From: Streptomyces roseoviridis
Lineage (GTDB): Bacteria > Actinomycetota > Actinomycetes > Streptomycetales > Streptomycetaceae
Assembly (NCBI RefSeq): GCF_039535235.1
Contig: NZ_BAAAWU010000001.1
Span: 6,203,001 to 6,267,000, forward strand
DNA length: 64,000 nt
Direction: 5' to 3'
Part shown: one piece after another, positions 35,182-43,384 of the stretch
Position numbering within the stretch: position 1 is the stretch's first letter
Layout: each line of letters begins with the position of its first letter
Notes under the pieces: generated by a model
What the model was told of the DNA's origin: nothing
The model's input: the letters and a program-made list of their open reading frames with translations, nothing else
Databases searched by the model: none
Program-made: the position numbers and the translations under genes

Positions 35182-35349
35182 ATGGCGTACCCGGCCCCGC
35201 GGATGAACCCCCGCCCTTCCGGCCGCCGCCACCCGCTGGTGGCGACCGCCATGGTCCTCCCTCTCGCGACCCTGCTCGTGGTCGTCTTCGGCGGCTGGGA
35301 AGCGGTGGTCACACAGGCGTCGTCCGTGGGCGTGATGCTGGGGCGCTGA
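35182..35349 (+). CDS. Small single-pass membrane protein
   Basis: A 55-residue protein with a basic N-terminus (RMNPRPSGRRHP) and one hydrophobic helix (LVATAMVLPLATLLVVVFGGW), followed by a short polar end. AGGAGAGGAACC right before the ATG is a strong ribosome-binding site and decides the start against earlier in-frame codons. No family recognised. It could be a small regulatory or stress membrane protein. Confidence 0.6.
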   Translation: MAYPAPRMNPRPSGRRHPLVATAMVLPLATLLVVVFGGWEAVVTQASSVGVMLGR

Positions 35350-35568
35350 GCGGCGCCCCGGACCCGGGAGAGCGGCCCGGGTCGGGGACATCCGGCCTTC
35401 AGCCCCGTGGGGACGGGGGTGCGGCGGACGGCAGCGTGCGGCCGGTCAGCTGGGGAGCTGACCGGCCCTCGCGCTTTTCCGGAACGGGTGCGGCCGCGCC
35501 ACCGGGCCCGAAGCGGTGCGAGGCCACCGGGCCCCAAACGGTTCCGGGCCGCCGCGTAGGCTCCCGGC

Positions 35569-36600
35569 GTGGACGACACCGCGCTCCGGGAGCTGCACGC
35601 CCTCGCCCGCGCCGCCGCGCACCCGCTCGGCACGGCCGCCGTGACCGACGCGACCGAGGGGGCCGGGACGGCCGGCCGGCCGTGTGCCTGCCCCGTCTCC
35701 CTCCTCGCGGACCGGGACGACGGCACCGTGGTCCGGCACGGGGGAGTGGTCCTGAAGGCGCACGCGCCGGACAGCGACGCGGCGGAGCTGCGGGCGCGCG
35801 TCGCGCTGGCGGGCCTGCCGGCCCTGGAGGGTGTCCTGCTGCCGCCCGTACCCGGGCCCCGGGCCCTGCCGGACGGGCGCGAGGCCCTTGCGGACGGGCG
35901 CCCGCTGACGGTCTGGCCCTTCGGGGTGCCGGTCGACCCGGAGGTTCCGGACGCGGCGCCCTGGGAGGAGGCGGGCCGGCTGCTGGCCCTGCTGCACCGG
36001 ACTCCGGCGCCGCCCGGCCTGCCGCCGATGCGGGCGCGGGTGAAGGTGGGGCTGGCGGTTGCGCGGATGCGCCGTACGGCTCCGGACCATCCGGCCGCGG
36101 CCACGGTGCTGCGCGCCTGGGCGACCCTTCCGGCCCGGGACCCGGACGAGGACCGCCGGGAGCTGTGCCACGGCGACTTCCACCTCGGCCAGCTCGTGCG
36201 GCCGGGCGGTGGCCCGTACTGGCGGCTGATCGACGTGGACGACCTGGGCATCGGCGACCCGGCCTGGGACCTGGCCCGTCCCGCGGCGTGGTTCGCGGCC
36301 GGGCTGCTGCCGCCGGAGGTCTGGTCGCGTTTCCTCGGCGCGTACGAGGCGGCCGGCGGCCCGGCGACGAGGACGGGCCCGGCGGTCACCGGTCCGGCGG
36401 GCACCGCCGCCCGGCCGGACGGTCCCTGGGCGCGGCTCGACGTGCCCGCCCGCGCCCTGACGGTGCAGACCGCCGCTCTCGCCGTGGCGAAGTCGACCGC
36501 GGAGGGGCGGCCGCTGGACGAGGTGGAGGACGTGATGATCGACACGTGCGCCCGCATAGCCTCGGTCCGAACCGAGTTGGCTCCGCCGGCGTCCCCGTAG
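35569..36600 (+). CDS. Aminoglycoside phosphotransferase (APH)-like kinase family protein
   Basis: A 343-residue protein of the APH/choline-kinase fold. The catalytic loop is LCHGDFHLGQLV (H-G-D-x-H-x-x-Q) and the metal-binding motif LIDVDDLGIGDPAWDLA near residue 225, so the key Asp residues are present. The nucleotide-binding N-lobe includes GGVVLKAHAPD with a possible ATP-contacting Lys. Family members phosphorylate antibiotics, maltose, homoserine and others; the substrate here is unknown and resistance should not be assumed. GTG start. It has no obvious partner gene. Confidence 0.78.
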   Translation: MDDTALRELHALARAAAHPLGTAAVTDATEGAGTAGRPCACPVSLLADRDDGTVVRHGGVVLKAHAPDSDAAELRARVALAGLPALEGVLLPPVPGPRALPDGREALADGRPLTVWPFGVPVDPEVPDAAPWEEAGRLLALLHRTPAPPGLPPMRARVKVGLAVARMRRTAPDHPAAATVLRAWATLPARDPDEDRRELCHGDFHLGQLVRPGGGPYWRLIDVDDLGIGDPAWDLARPAAWFAAGLLPPEVWSRFLGAYEAAGGPATRTGPAVTGPAGTAARPDGPWARLDVPARALTVQTAALAVAKSTAEGRPLDEVEDVMIDTCARIASVRTELAPPASP

Positions 36601-36639
36601 GGTGAGAGTCCCATTCGAAGGCAGGGAGTTGATTCCAGC

Positions 36640-36909
36640 ATGCAGTGTCCCAAGTGCCATGCGCCCATGCACACCTACAACCGCAACGGTGTCCAGATCG
36701 AGCAGTGCAGCGGTTGCCGCGGCATCTTCCTGGACTACGGCGAGCTGGAGGCCCTGACCCGCCTGGAGGCGCAGTGGGCTCAGCCGGCCCCGCCCGCTCC
36801 GCCGGCCTACCCGGCGCAGCCCGCCGCTCCGGCCTGGGGCGCCCCGCACCACGGCGGCCACCACGGCCACCGTCCCCGTGGCTTCGGACGCATGCTCTTC
36901 TCCTCCTGA
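36640..36909 (+). CDS. Zinc-ribbon (TFIIB-type) protein
   Basis: An 89-residue protein. The N-terminal half is a zinc ribbon with C-P-K-C at residues 3-6 and C-S-G-C at 23-26 (QCPKCHAPMHTYNRNG, then IEQCSGCRGIFLDYGELE), as in the small TFIIB-type zinc-finger family. The second half is Pro/Ala-rich followed by a His/Gly-rich tail (HHGGHHGHRPRGFGRM) that may bind metal. Probably nucleic-acid or protein binding; role unknown. Followed by a strong terminator. Confidence 0.8.
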   Translation: MQCPKCHAPMHTYNRNGVQIEQCSGCRGIFLDYGELEALTRLEAQWAQPAPPAPPAYPAQPAAPAWGAPHHGGHHGHRPRGFGRMLFSS

Positions 36910-36916
36910 GCGCACG

Positions 36917-36955
36917 ACGAAGCCCCCGGCCGCGAGGAGCGGCCGGGGGCTTCGT
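36917..36955. terminator. Bidirectional terminator after zinc-ribbon gene and tRNA cluster
   Basis: A 17-bp perfect stem (ACGAAGCCCCCGGCCGC, 36917-36933, with 36939-36955) and five-base loop. It serves the zinc-ribbon gene from the left and the leftward tRNA cluster from the right. Confidence 0.85.
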
Positions 36956-36958
36956 GTG

Positions 36959-37033
36959 TGGTGCGCGATACTGGGATTGAACCAGTGACCTCTTCCGTGT
37001 CAGGGAAGCGCTCTCCCGCTGAGCTAATCGCGC
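36959..37033 (-). tRNA. tRNA-Val (GAC)
   Basis: A full cloverleaf on the minus strand: acceptor GCGCGAT/ATCGCGC, anticodon loop CTGACAC in stem CTTCC/GGAAG, so the anticodon is GAC. T-loop TTCAATC. The 3' CCA is encoded (36959-36961), unlike the next two copies. Last of the five tRNAs in transcription order. Confidence 0.97.
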
Positions 37034-37061
37034 GGGACACCCGAGGGGTGCGGGTACTGCG

Positions 37062-37133
37062 TGCGCGATACTGGGATTGAACCAGTGACCTCTTCCGTGT
37101 CAGGGAAGCGCTCTCCCGCTGAGCTAATCGCGC
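37062..37133 (-). tRNA. tRNA-Val (GAC)
   Basis: The 72-base body is the same as the neighbouring copy exactly 100 bases away: acceptor GCGCGAT, anticodon GAC. CCA is not encoded. Both lie within one leftward transcript. Confidence 0.97.
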
Positions 37134-37168
37134 GGGGGATCCGAGGATCCGGGGACCCGAGGGTCCAG

Positions 37169-37240
37169 TGGACGATACTGGGATTGAACCAGTGACCTCT
37201 TCCGTGTCAGGGAAGCGCTCTCCCGCTGAGCTAATCGTCC
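37169..37240 (-). tRNA. tRNA-Val (GAC), variant acceptor stem
   Basis: The body and anticodon loop (CTGACAC, anticodon GAC) are the same as in the other two copies, but the acceptor stem is GGACGAT/ATCGTCC with compensating changes on both sides. CCA not encoded. Confidence 0.96.
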
Positions 37241-37241
37241 T

Positions 37242-37315
37242 TGGAGGTGGAGACGGGATTTGAACCCGTGTAGACGGCTTTGCAGGCCGTTGCCTCGCCT
37301 CTCGGCCACTCCACC
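37242..37315 (-). tRNA. tRNA-Cys (GCA)
   Basis: Acceptor GGTGGAG/CTCCACC, anticodon loop CTGCAAA (GCA) in stem ACGGC/GCCGT. Discriminator base T (U73), the known Cys identity element, and an encoded CCA. Only one base separates it from the next tRNA-Val. Confidence 0.96.
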
Positions 37316-37354
37316 CGGAGTGATTACGGGGGTTCGGGAAGATCCCCCACATCG

Positions 37355-37427
37355 AGCGGACGACGAGATTCGAACTCGCGACCCTCACCTTGGCAAGGTG
37401 ATGCTCTACCAACTGAGCCACGTCCGC
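37355..37427 (-). tRNA. tRNA-Gly (GCC)
   Basis: Acceptor GCGGACG/CGTCCGC, anticodon loop TTGCCAA (GCC) in stem TCACC/GGTGA, T-loop TTCGAAT, discriminator T. CCA not encoded. First tRNA in the leftward cluster. Confidence 0.97.
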
Positions 37428-37704
37428 TTGTCGTTTCCGTTTCGCTTGCGCGTCCCGGCGACGTGTTGAACTCTAGCGGATTCCTGGGCCAGTACAAAAA
37501 CGCGTTTCCGCAGCGTGCTGACCTGCGCCCCCTCCAGGGGGTCCGGGAGCGTCCGCGTGGCGTTCACTCCGTGTGTTCCCCGGGTGGCACCCAGCGGCCC
37601 CTCCTGACCCACGGCCCGGGCCGCGCCGGCCGGCGTCACGGTCGCGGCCACGGGCGGATCACGGCCCCCGCCCCGCCCGGCCCGGCGCCCCTAGACTCGC
37701 AAGG

Positions 37705-38775
37705 GTGCACACCCTCGCTCCTCTGGCCCGCTTCGGCGGCCTCCTCGCCACCGACCTCAGGGACGTCACCCATGATCCCGAGGCGCTGGACTCCGCCGGC
37801 TTCTGGGCCGTCTGCGCGGACTTCGAGGGCCGTCTCACCTGCGCCCGCTTCGGCGACGTACGGCCCGACCCCGTTCCCGCGCCCGTCCCCGGCGCCTGGC
37901 ACGGCCCCGCGGCCGGCGACTGGACGTCCTCCCTCGACCGCGCCGCGTACACCGCCGGCGTGCGCCGCGTGCGCGAGCACATCGCGCGCGGGGAGGTCTA
38001 CCAGGCCAACCTCTGCCGCGTGCTGTCCGCGCCGCTGCCCGACCCGGCCCGCGCCGACGTCGACGCGCTGACCGCCCTCCTGGCCCGGGGCAACCCCGCC
38101 CCGTACGCCGGAACGATCCGCCTGCCCGCGCACGGCGTGGAGATCGCCACCGCCTCGCCCGAGCTCTATCTGCGGCGCACGGGCGGCACGGTCGAGTCCG
38201 GCCCGATCAAGGGCACCGGCCGGACCGCCGAGGACCTGCTGGAGAAGGACCACGCCGAGAACGTGATGATCGTGGACCTCGTGCGCAACGACCTGGGCCG
38301 GGTCTGCGCCACCGGGTCGGTCACCGTGCCCGAGCTCTGCGCCGTCGAACCGCACCCGGGGCTCGTGCACCTGGTCTCCACCGTCCGCGGCGAGCTCCGC
38401 GAGGACGCCGGCTGGGGCGAGCTGCTCGCCGCGACCTTCCCGCCCGGCTCCGTGACCGGCGCCCCGAAGTCCAGCGCCCTGCGGATCATCGACGCCCTGG
38501 AGACCGCCCCGCGCGGTCCCTACTGCGGCGGCATCGGCTGGGTCGACGCCGACCGGCGCACCGCCGAGCTGGCCGTCGGCATACGCACCTTCTGGATCGA
38601 CCGCCCGGAGGGCGTGCTGCGCTTCGGCACCGGCGCGGGGATCACCTGGGGCTCCGATCCGGAGCGCGAGTGGGCGGAGACCGAACTGAAGGCCGCCCGC
38701 CTGGTCGCGATAGCGTCGGGCGGGTACGAGGCGAGCGGCGCGTACGAGGCGAGCGGAAAGGCCATATCTCGATGA
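37705..38775 (+). CDS. pabB: Aminodeoxychorismate synthase component I (chorismate-binding)
   Basis: A 356-residue chorismate-utilising enzyme. The core blocks are present: VYQANLCRVL, GPIKGTGRTAEDLLEKDHAENVMIVDLVRNDLGRVC, and FPPGSVTGAPKSSALRIID. It turns chorismate into 4-amino-4-deoxychorismate for folate. It is shorter than E. coli PabB (~450) and lacks most of the N-terminal Trp-binding-like domain. No glutamine amidotransferase (PabA) is in the window. GTG start at 37705; the frame is open upstream. It overlaps the next gene by four bases, which supports PabB over anthranilate synthase. Confidence 0.88.
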   Translation: MHTLAPLARFGGLLATDLRDVTHDPEALDSAGFWAVCADFEGRLTCARFGDVRPDPVPAPVPGAWHGPAAGDWTSSLDRAAYTAGVRRVREHIARGEVYQANLCRVLSAPLPDPARADVDALTALLARGNPAPYAGTIRLPAHGVEIATASPELYLRRTGGTVESGPIKGTGRTAEDLLEKDHAENVMIVDLVRNDLGRVCATGSVTVPELCAVEPHPGLVHLVSTVRGELREDAGWGELLAATFPPGSVTGAPKSSALRIIDALETAPRGPYCGGIGWVDADRRTAELAVGIRTFWIDRPEGVLRFGTGAGITWGSDPEREWAETELKAARLVAIASGGYEASGAYEASGKAISR

Positions 38776-39602
38776 AACTCTGGGTCAACGGCGGACTGCA
38801 CGAGGCCGGGACGGCTCTGGTCTCCGTCCTGGACCACGGTCTGACGGTCGGCGACGGCGTCTTCGAGACGGTCAAGGCCGAGCGCGGCGAAACGTTTGCT
38901 CTCACTCTCCACCTGGAGCGGCTCACCCGCTCCGCCCGGGGCCTGGGCCTGCCCGACCCCGACCTCGACGAGGTCCGCCGCGCCTGCGCCGCCGTGCTCG
39001 CGGCCAACCCGATGGAGCTCGGCCGCCTGCGCATCACGTACACCGGCGGTCTGTCGCCGCTCGGCTCCGAGCGCGGCGACGCGGGCCCCAGCCTGGTCGT
39101 GGCGCTCGGCGAGACCGGCCGGCGCCCCGATTCCACGGCCGTGATCACCGTCCCGTGGACCCGCAACGAACGCGGCGCGCTCACCGGACTGAAGACCACC
39201 TCGTACGCGGAGAACGTCGTCGCCCTCGCCAGGGCCCGCGAGCACGGCGCCTCGGAGGCCCTGTTCGGCAACACGGCCGGCCGGCTCTGCGAGGGCACCG
39301 GCTCCAACGTCTTCGTGGTGGTCGACGGCCGGATCCTCACCCCGCCCGTCTCCTCCGGCTGCCTCGCGGGCATCACCCGCGCCCTCGCCGTGGAGTGGAC
39401 CGGCGCGGAGGAGGCCGACCTTCCGCTGGACGTCCTGGAGAGCGCCGACGAGATCTTCCTGACCTCCACCCTGCGTGACGTCCAGGCGGTGCACCGGGTG
39501 GACGGCCGGGAGCTCGCCGCGGCGCCGGGCCCGGTCACGGCCAAGGCCATGCGGGTCTTCGACGAGCGGGCGGCCCGGGACCGCGACCCGCGGCTCGCCT
39601 GA
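38772..39602 (+). CDS. pabC: Aminodeoxychorismate lyase, class IV PLP enzyme
   Basis: A 276-residue fold-type IV PLP enzyme that releases pyruvate from aminodeoxychorismate to give 4-aminobenzoate. KLWVNGGLHEAGTALVSVLDHGLTVGDGVFET is the N-terminal signature, the PLP Lys is in GLKTTSYAENVVAL (about residue 142), and EGTGSNVFVVVDG binds the cofactor phosphate. The ATG overlaps the pabB stop, so both folate-pathway steps are coupled. A branched-chain or D-amino-acid aminotransferase is the alternative, but the pairing makes PabC more likely. Confidence 0.85.
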   Translation: MKLWVNGGLHEAGTALVSVLDHGLTVGDGVFETVKAERGETFALTLHLERLTRSARGLGLPDPDLDEVRRACAAVLAANPMELGRLRITYTGGLSPLGSERGDAGPSLVVALGETGRRPDSTAVITVPWTRNERGALTGLKTTSYAENVVALARAREHGASEALFGNTAGRLCEGTGSNVFVVVDGRILTPPVSSGCLAGITRALAVEWTGAEEADLPLDVLESADEIFLTSTLRDVQAVHRVDGRELAAAPGPVTAKAMRVFDERAARDRDPRLA

Positions 39603-39680
39603 CCGCACCCGGCCCCGCCCTCCGCCAGGATCCTCGCGGAATCCGGATGACGGACCCGGGCGGCGGCGGGTAGAACACGG

Positions 39681-40520
39681 GTGATGACCACCACCCTGCG
39701 GCCGTCCGAGCCGCTTCAGCAGTCCGCCGACGGCGGCCGTTCGCGCACGTACGACATCTGCGTGAACAGCCGCCGGGTCGGCTCCGTCCGCCTCGCCACC
39801 GATCCGTCCTTCGGCCCCCGGTCGGCGGTCATCGAGGGGCTACGGGTCGACGAGCCGGACCGCGGCCGGGGCCGGGGCACGGTGGCGGCGCTCGCCGCCG
39901 AGGAGGTGCTGCGGGACTGGGGCTGCCGGCAGGTGCAGGTCTCCGTGCCCGCGGACGCGGAGGCGGCGCTGCGGCTGGTGCGCTCGCTCGGCTACACCGA
40001 GCGCAGCCGGAACATGGTCAAGGAGCTGCCGGAGCGGCCCCCCGCCCTGCCGTCCGGTCTGGAGGTCCGCCCGATGACCGAGGCGGAGTTCGCCGGGTGG
40101 GAGGCGGAGGCGAGGGAGGCGTTCGCCCAGAGCTGGATCAGCCGGGGCGTCCCGGAGGACCAGGCCCGCGCCAAGGCGGACGCGAGCCACCGGGAGCTGC
40201 TGCCGCAGGGGCTCGCCACCCCGGGCACGGCGGTCAGCGTGGCGGTCGTGGACGGCCGGGTGGTCGGCCGGGTGTGGACGGGCGTCCGCGAGCTGGAGCC
40301 GGGGGTCGGCGGCGGCTATGTGTACGACGTCGAGGTCGTCGAGGAGCACCGGGGCAAGGGCTACGGGCGGGCCCTGATGCTCCTTGCCGAGGGCGTCGTG
40401 CTCGGAGCCGGGGAGCGCCTGCTCGGACTGCACGTCTTCGCGGGCAACACCCCGGCGATCCGGCTCTACGAGTCCCTGGGATACCGCACCACGCACATCA
40501 ACAGCTTCAAGCCGCTGTAG
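39681..40520 (+). CDS. Tandem GNAT acetyltransferase
   Basis: A 279-residue protein with two GNAT-like halves. The first (about 25-115: IEGLRVDEPDRGRGRGTVAAL, then LVRSLGYTERSRNM) and the second (about 125-279: VYDVEVVEEHRGKGYGRALML, then HVFAGNTPAIRLYESLGYR) each show the acetyl-CoA loop. The second is closer to consensus and probably the active one. Substrate unknown. GTG (39681) and ATG (39684) are adjacent starts. Confidence 0.83.
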   Translation: MMTTTLRPSEPLQQSADGGRSRTYDICVNSRRVGSVRLATDPSFGPRSAVIEGLRVDEPDRGRGRGTVAALAAEEVLRDWGCRQVQVSVPADAEAALRLVRSLGYTERSRNMVKELPERPPALPSGLEVRPMTEAEFAGWEAEAREAFAQSWISRGVPEDQARAKADASHRELLPQGLATPGTAVSVAVVDGRVVGRVWTGVRELEPGVGGGYVYDVEVVEEHRGKGYGRALMLLAEGVVLGAGERLLGLHVFAGNTPAIRLYESLGYRTTHINSFKPL

Positions 40521-40532
40521 GCCCGGGTCGCG

Positions 40533-40550
40533 GGCCGGTGCGCGCCGGCC
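40533..40550 (+). terminator. Small GC hairpin after the tandem GNAT gene
   Basis: GGCCGG/CCGGCC arms with a six-base loop just after the stop, in a very GC-rich gap between convergent genes. Weak candidate. Confidence 0.3.
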
Positions 40551-40622
40551 GCGGGCGGTGTTCGCCGGGGCACGCGCCTCAAGGCCCCCTGCGGCCCCGG
40601 CCGGCGGCCCCGGCCGCGGGTC

Positions 40623-41138
40623 CTAGGCGCCGGCGAGCAGCCGGTCGGCGATCTCCTCGATGCGGGCGCGCAGGCCGTCCTGGCTCTGGCCGCCGTCGAG
40701 CCGCTCGCCGCCGATGACGTAGGTGGGAGTTCCGGTGACCTTGACGGCCTTGCCCTCGGCCTCGTCCGCGTCGACGGTCAGCAGGTGCCGGCCGTCGATC
40801 AGGGCGGTGTCGAACTCCTCGGCGTCCAGGCCCAGTTCGCGGGCCACCTCCAGGAGCACCGGCTCGCCGCGCTCGCCGAGCTCCTCGGTCCTGGCGAGCA
40901 GCGCCTCCGCGTACGCCCAGCCCCTGCCCTGCGCGAAGGCCTCCTCGGCGGCCTGGGCGGCGGCGTAGGCGTGCTTGTGCTTGGCCAGCGGGAAGTGGCG
41001 CAGCTGGACGTCGACGCGCTCGCCGTACTTCTCGCGCAGCGCGCGGACGTCGTCGAGGGCCTTGAAGCAGTCGGGGCACTGCAGGTCGAACCAGGCCTCC
41101 AGGACGACGGGGGAGGCGGGGGTGGTGGACTCACTCAT
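40623..41138 (-). CDS. DsbA-family thioredoxin-fold protein
   Basis: A 171-residue protein without a signal peptide, so probably cytoplasmic. The redox motif C-P-D-C is at residues 21-24 (WFDLQCPDCFKALDDV) and the cis-Pro loop appears as TGTPTYVIGGERLDG near the C-terminus. The helical insert between them is DsbA-like. It may act as an oxidoreductase of the FrnE/DsbA type; the partner is unknown. Confidence 0.85.
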   Translation of the reverse strand: MSESTTPASPVVLEAWFDLQCPDCFKALDDVRALREKYGERVDVQLRHFPLAKHKHAYAAAQAAEEAFAQGRGWAYAEALLARTEELGERGEPVLLEVARELGLDAEEFDTALIDGRHLLTVDADEAEGKAVKVTGTPTYVIGGERLDGGQSQDGLRARIEEIADRLLAGA

Positions 41139-41287
41139 GGGAAGAGTCTCCCATCCGGGTCCCGCACCCTCTCGCGGTCCTCGGGGGCGACCCGGAGATC
41201 TCCCTGATCCGCTCCGCGGGGCATGGCCGCGCGCGGGCGGCGCGGTGCACGATGGAAGGGACGTGCCACACGGACCAGGAGGACCGC

Positions 41288-41716
41288 ATGCTCGCCGAGA
41301 CCATTTGCTCCGCGGTGTCCGCGGCGGGCCTGGGCATCGCCGCCATCACGGCCTGGCGCAGGCGGTTCATGACCGCGGCCAGGATCGCCGCCTACGCGCT
41401 GGTGCCGCTGGGCCTGGTGCTGACGGGTGCGGTCGAGTGGCTGGCCCGTACGGCCTTCAGCCCGGTCGCCTGGGCCGGCTTCGGTGTCCTCGGCGCCGCC
41501 TGGCTGCTGTTCGCGTCGACGCGGGCGGTCGAGCGGCGCCGCGCGGGGCGGAAGGAGACGGCCGTGACCGAGGGCCGGCAGGCCGTGGCGCCGGCCGCGC
41601 CGACGCTGCCCTCCGGGGCCGGGCGGCAGGGGCCGAGCGCGAAGCCGCGGGCCGGCGCGGCCGCCGCCGACGACTTCAGCGACATCGAGGCCATTCTGAA
41701 GAAGCACGGAATATGA
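41288..41716 (+). CDS. Small membrane protein with conserved acidic C-terminus
   Basis: A 142-residue protein with three hydrophobic segments in the first ~75 residues (ETICSAVSAAGLGIAAITAW, IAAYALVPLGLVLTGAVEWL, WAGFGVLGAAWLLFA), then a disordered Ala/Pro/Gly-rich linker and a short end motif DDFSDIEAILKKHGI that looks like a protein-binding peptide. AGGAGG seven bases upstream fixes the start at 41288. Function unknown. Confidence 0.7.
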   Translation: MLAETICSAVSAAGLGIAAITAWRRRFMTAARIAAYALVPLGLVLTGAVEWLARTAFSPVAWAGFGVLGAAWLLFASTRAVERRRAGRKETAVTEGRQAVAPAAPTLPSGAGRQGPSAKPRAGAAAADDFSDIEAILKKHGI

Positions 41717-41826
41717 CCGCTTCTGTTCCTTCTCGTTCCGTGCCGCCACGGGATGGGATGAACGACCTCTGAGGCGGGGCGTGTTGCGGATCCGTGGCGC
41801 CCCGGGTGCGCCATCATCCCCCCGAG

Positions 41827-42015
41827 ATGCTGGATACCTCGCGAGACCCCGTTCCCGCCCCCGCCCCGGGCGCCGCTCCCGCCCCCGCCCCTTCCGGGGC
41901 CGACGAGCCGCGCGGCTGCCTGTTCGCGCTCTCCCAGCCGCCGCTCATGATCTTCCTGGCGGTGATCGGCGGGCTGCTGCTCATGGCCGCCGTCCACGAC
42001 CTGTTCCTGCTGTGA
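41827..42015 (+). CDS. Small Pro/Ala-rich single-pass membrane protein
   Basis: A 62-residue protein: disordered Pro/Ala-rich N-terminus, then one hydrophobic helix (LMIFLAVIGGLLLMAAVHDLF) ending near the C-terminus. The ATG at 41827 was chosen; an in-frame ATG at 41794 is possible. No family recognised and no clear ribosome site. Confidence 0.5.
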   Translation: MLDTSRDPVPAPAPGAAPAPAPSGADEPRGCLFALSQPPLMIFLAVIGGLLLMAAVHDLFLL

Positions 42016-42028
42016 GCCGCCGGGCCGG

Positions 42029-42586
42029 TCAGCCGGCGGCCTCCTTGCGGCGCGCCCGGTACGCGGCCACGTGCAGACGGTTGCCGCAGGTGCGGCTGTC
42101 GCAGTAGCGCCGCGAGCGGTTGCGCGAGAGGTCGACGAAGGCGCGGCCGCAGTCCGGGGCCTCGCAGCGCCGCAGCCGCTCCTGCTCGCCGGCGACGACG
42201 ATGAAGGCGAGCGCCATGCCGCAGTCGGCGGCCAGGTGGTCGGCGACCGAGGCGCCCGGCGCGAAGTAGTGCACGTGCCAGTCGTAGCCGTCGTGGTCGG
42301 TGAGCTGGGGCGTGGTGCCCGCCGCGGCGACCAGCTGGTTGATCAGCGTGGCGGCGATCCGGGCGTCGGGGGCGGAGAAGACGGCCGTGAACCGGTCCCG
42401 TACGTCCCGCACCGCCCGCAGGTCCTCGGCGCCGAGCTCGCCCACGTCGCTGATCTTGTGCGCGTGGACGAAGGACTGCAGAGCCTGGAGGTCCCCGAGC
42501 TCGTCGTCGCGGTCGCCCTGGGGGGCGGTGTTCACCAGATCGACGACGGTGTCGAGGGCGATCCGGGTGTCGTGAGGGATCAGCAC
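42029..42586 (-). CDS. CGNR zinc-finger / ABATE domain regulator
   Basis: A 185-residue protein. Residues about 1-130 form an ABATE-like helical domain (IALDTVVDLVNT ... ). The C-terminus has the CGNR zinc finger: RRCEAPDCGRAFVDLSRNRSRRYC, then SRTCGNRLHVAAYRAR, with four Cys and the C-G-N-R motif. This family is thought to be DNA-binding stress regulators. No operon partner is evident. Confidence 0.88.
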   Translation of the reverse strand: MLIPHDTRIALDTVVDLVNTAPQGDRDDELGDLQALQSFVHAHKISDVGELGAEDLRAVRDVRDRFTAVFSAPDARIAATLINQLVAAAGTTPQLTDHDGYDWHVHYFAPGASVADHLAADCGMALAFIVVAGEQERLRRCEAPDCGRAFVDLSRNRSRRYCDSRTCGNRLHVAAYRARRKEAAG

Positions 42587-42661
42587 GATTCGCTCCCTGG
42601 CCGGCTGCGGGCGGGCGCCCGCGCAATTGCGCTGACTCTAGCGCGACCCGGAAACGGGCAT

Positions 42662-42702
42662 CGGCGCCTCACACCGCGCCGGCTGCGCGGTGTGAGGCGC
42701 CG
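42662..42702 (-). terminator. Terminator of ssgB
   Basis: An 18-bp perfect stem (42662-42679 with 42685-42702; core CGCCTCACACCGCGC) and five-base loop, about 80 bases past the ssgB stop. Confidence 0.85.
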
Positions 42703-42780
42703 AAGGAAGGCGTATGGGGCTCCCCGCGCGGCGCCGTCTCCCCGAGTCGGACGGCGCCGTGCGGCGGCTCTCGGTCTGGC

Positions 42781-43194
42781 TCAGCTGTCGGCCAGGATGT
42801 GGGAGAGCTCCGTGTCGAGGTCGAAGTGCCGGTGCTCGGTGCCCGGTGGCACGGCGGCGTCGGTCCGCTTGAGGAACGACTCCAGGGCCCTCGCCGGGGC
42901 CTCGAGCAGGGCTTCGCCCTCGGGAGAGCTCAGTGCGATGCAGACGACGCCCTGACCGTGGCTGCGCGACGGCCAGACTCGGACGTCGCCGGTGCCGGTG
43001 GGCCGGTGCAGCCCCTCGGCGAGAAGGTCGCGGGCGAAAACCCATTCGACCGTCTCCTCGGCTCCGGTGTGGAAGGTGGCGTGCACGGCATACGGATCGG
43101 CCGTGTCATACCGCAGGCCCGCGGGTACAGGCAGTGAGGACTCGCTCGACACAACGAGGCGCAGGTGCAGCTCGCAGCTGACCGTGGTGTTCAT
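42781..43194 (-). CDS. ssgB: Sporulation-specific cell division protein SsgB
   Basis: A 137-residue SsgA-like protein (SALP). The sequence MNTTVSCELHLRLVV, YDTADPYAVHATFHTG, VEWVFARDLLAEG and HFDLDTELSHILADS is that of SsgB, which brings FtsZ to the future septa in aerial hyphae during sporulation. Cytoplasmic, membrane-associated through partners. Start at the ATG of MNTTV; GAAAGG lies upstream. Upstream of it, GTTT (with GGTGGC about 14 bases later) could be part of a stress-sigma promoter, but the match is weak. A strong terminator follows. This protein marks the organism as a sporulating streptomycete. Confidence 0.95.
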   Translation of the reverse strand: MNTTVSCELHLRLVVSSESSLPVPAGLRYDTADPYAVHATFHTGAEETVEWVFARDLLAEGLHRPTGTGDVRVWPSRSHGQGVVCIALSSPEGEALLEAPARALESFLKRTDAAVPPGTEHRHFDLDTELSHILADS

Positions 43195-43384
43195 AAGCGC
43201 CAGGGCCTTTCGCTCAGTGTGCGCTCGGGGATTCGCACGTCGGCGAAATCGACATGCCACCTACGGTGCCGTTGTAAACCCCTCTGTCTGTTTTGTGATC
43301 GTTCAGGTAGCTCGTATGGACGCGTGTGACTTTGGGTAATACCTCCATTCCGGCGGTCGGCGCCAGGTCCGGTAAGTTGGGCCC

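Noticed and set aside
35569..36600. Antibiotic-resistance kinase
   Set aside because: Only the general APH fold is supported; there is no evidence of an antibiotic substrate or resistance context.
36962..37240. Regular ~100-bp repeats that could look like a CRISPR or a satellite
   Set aside because: Each unit folds as a tRNA with a Val anticodon.
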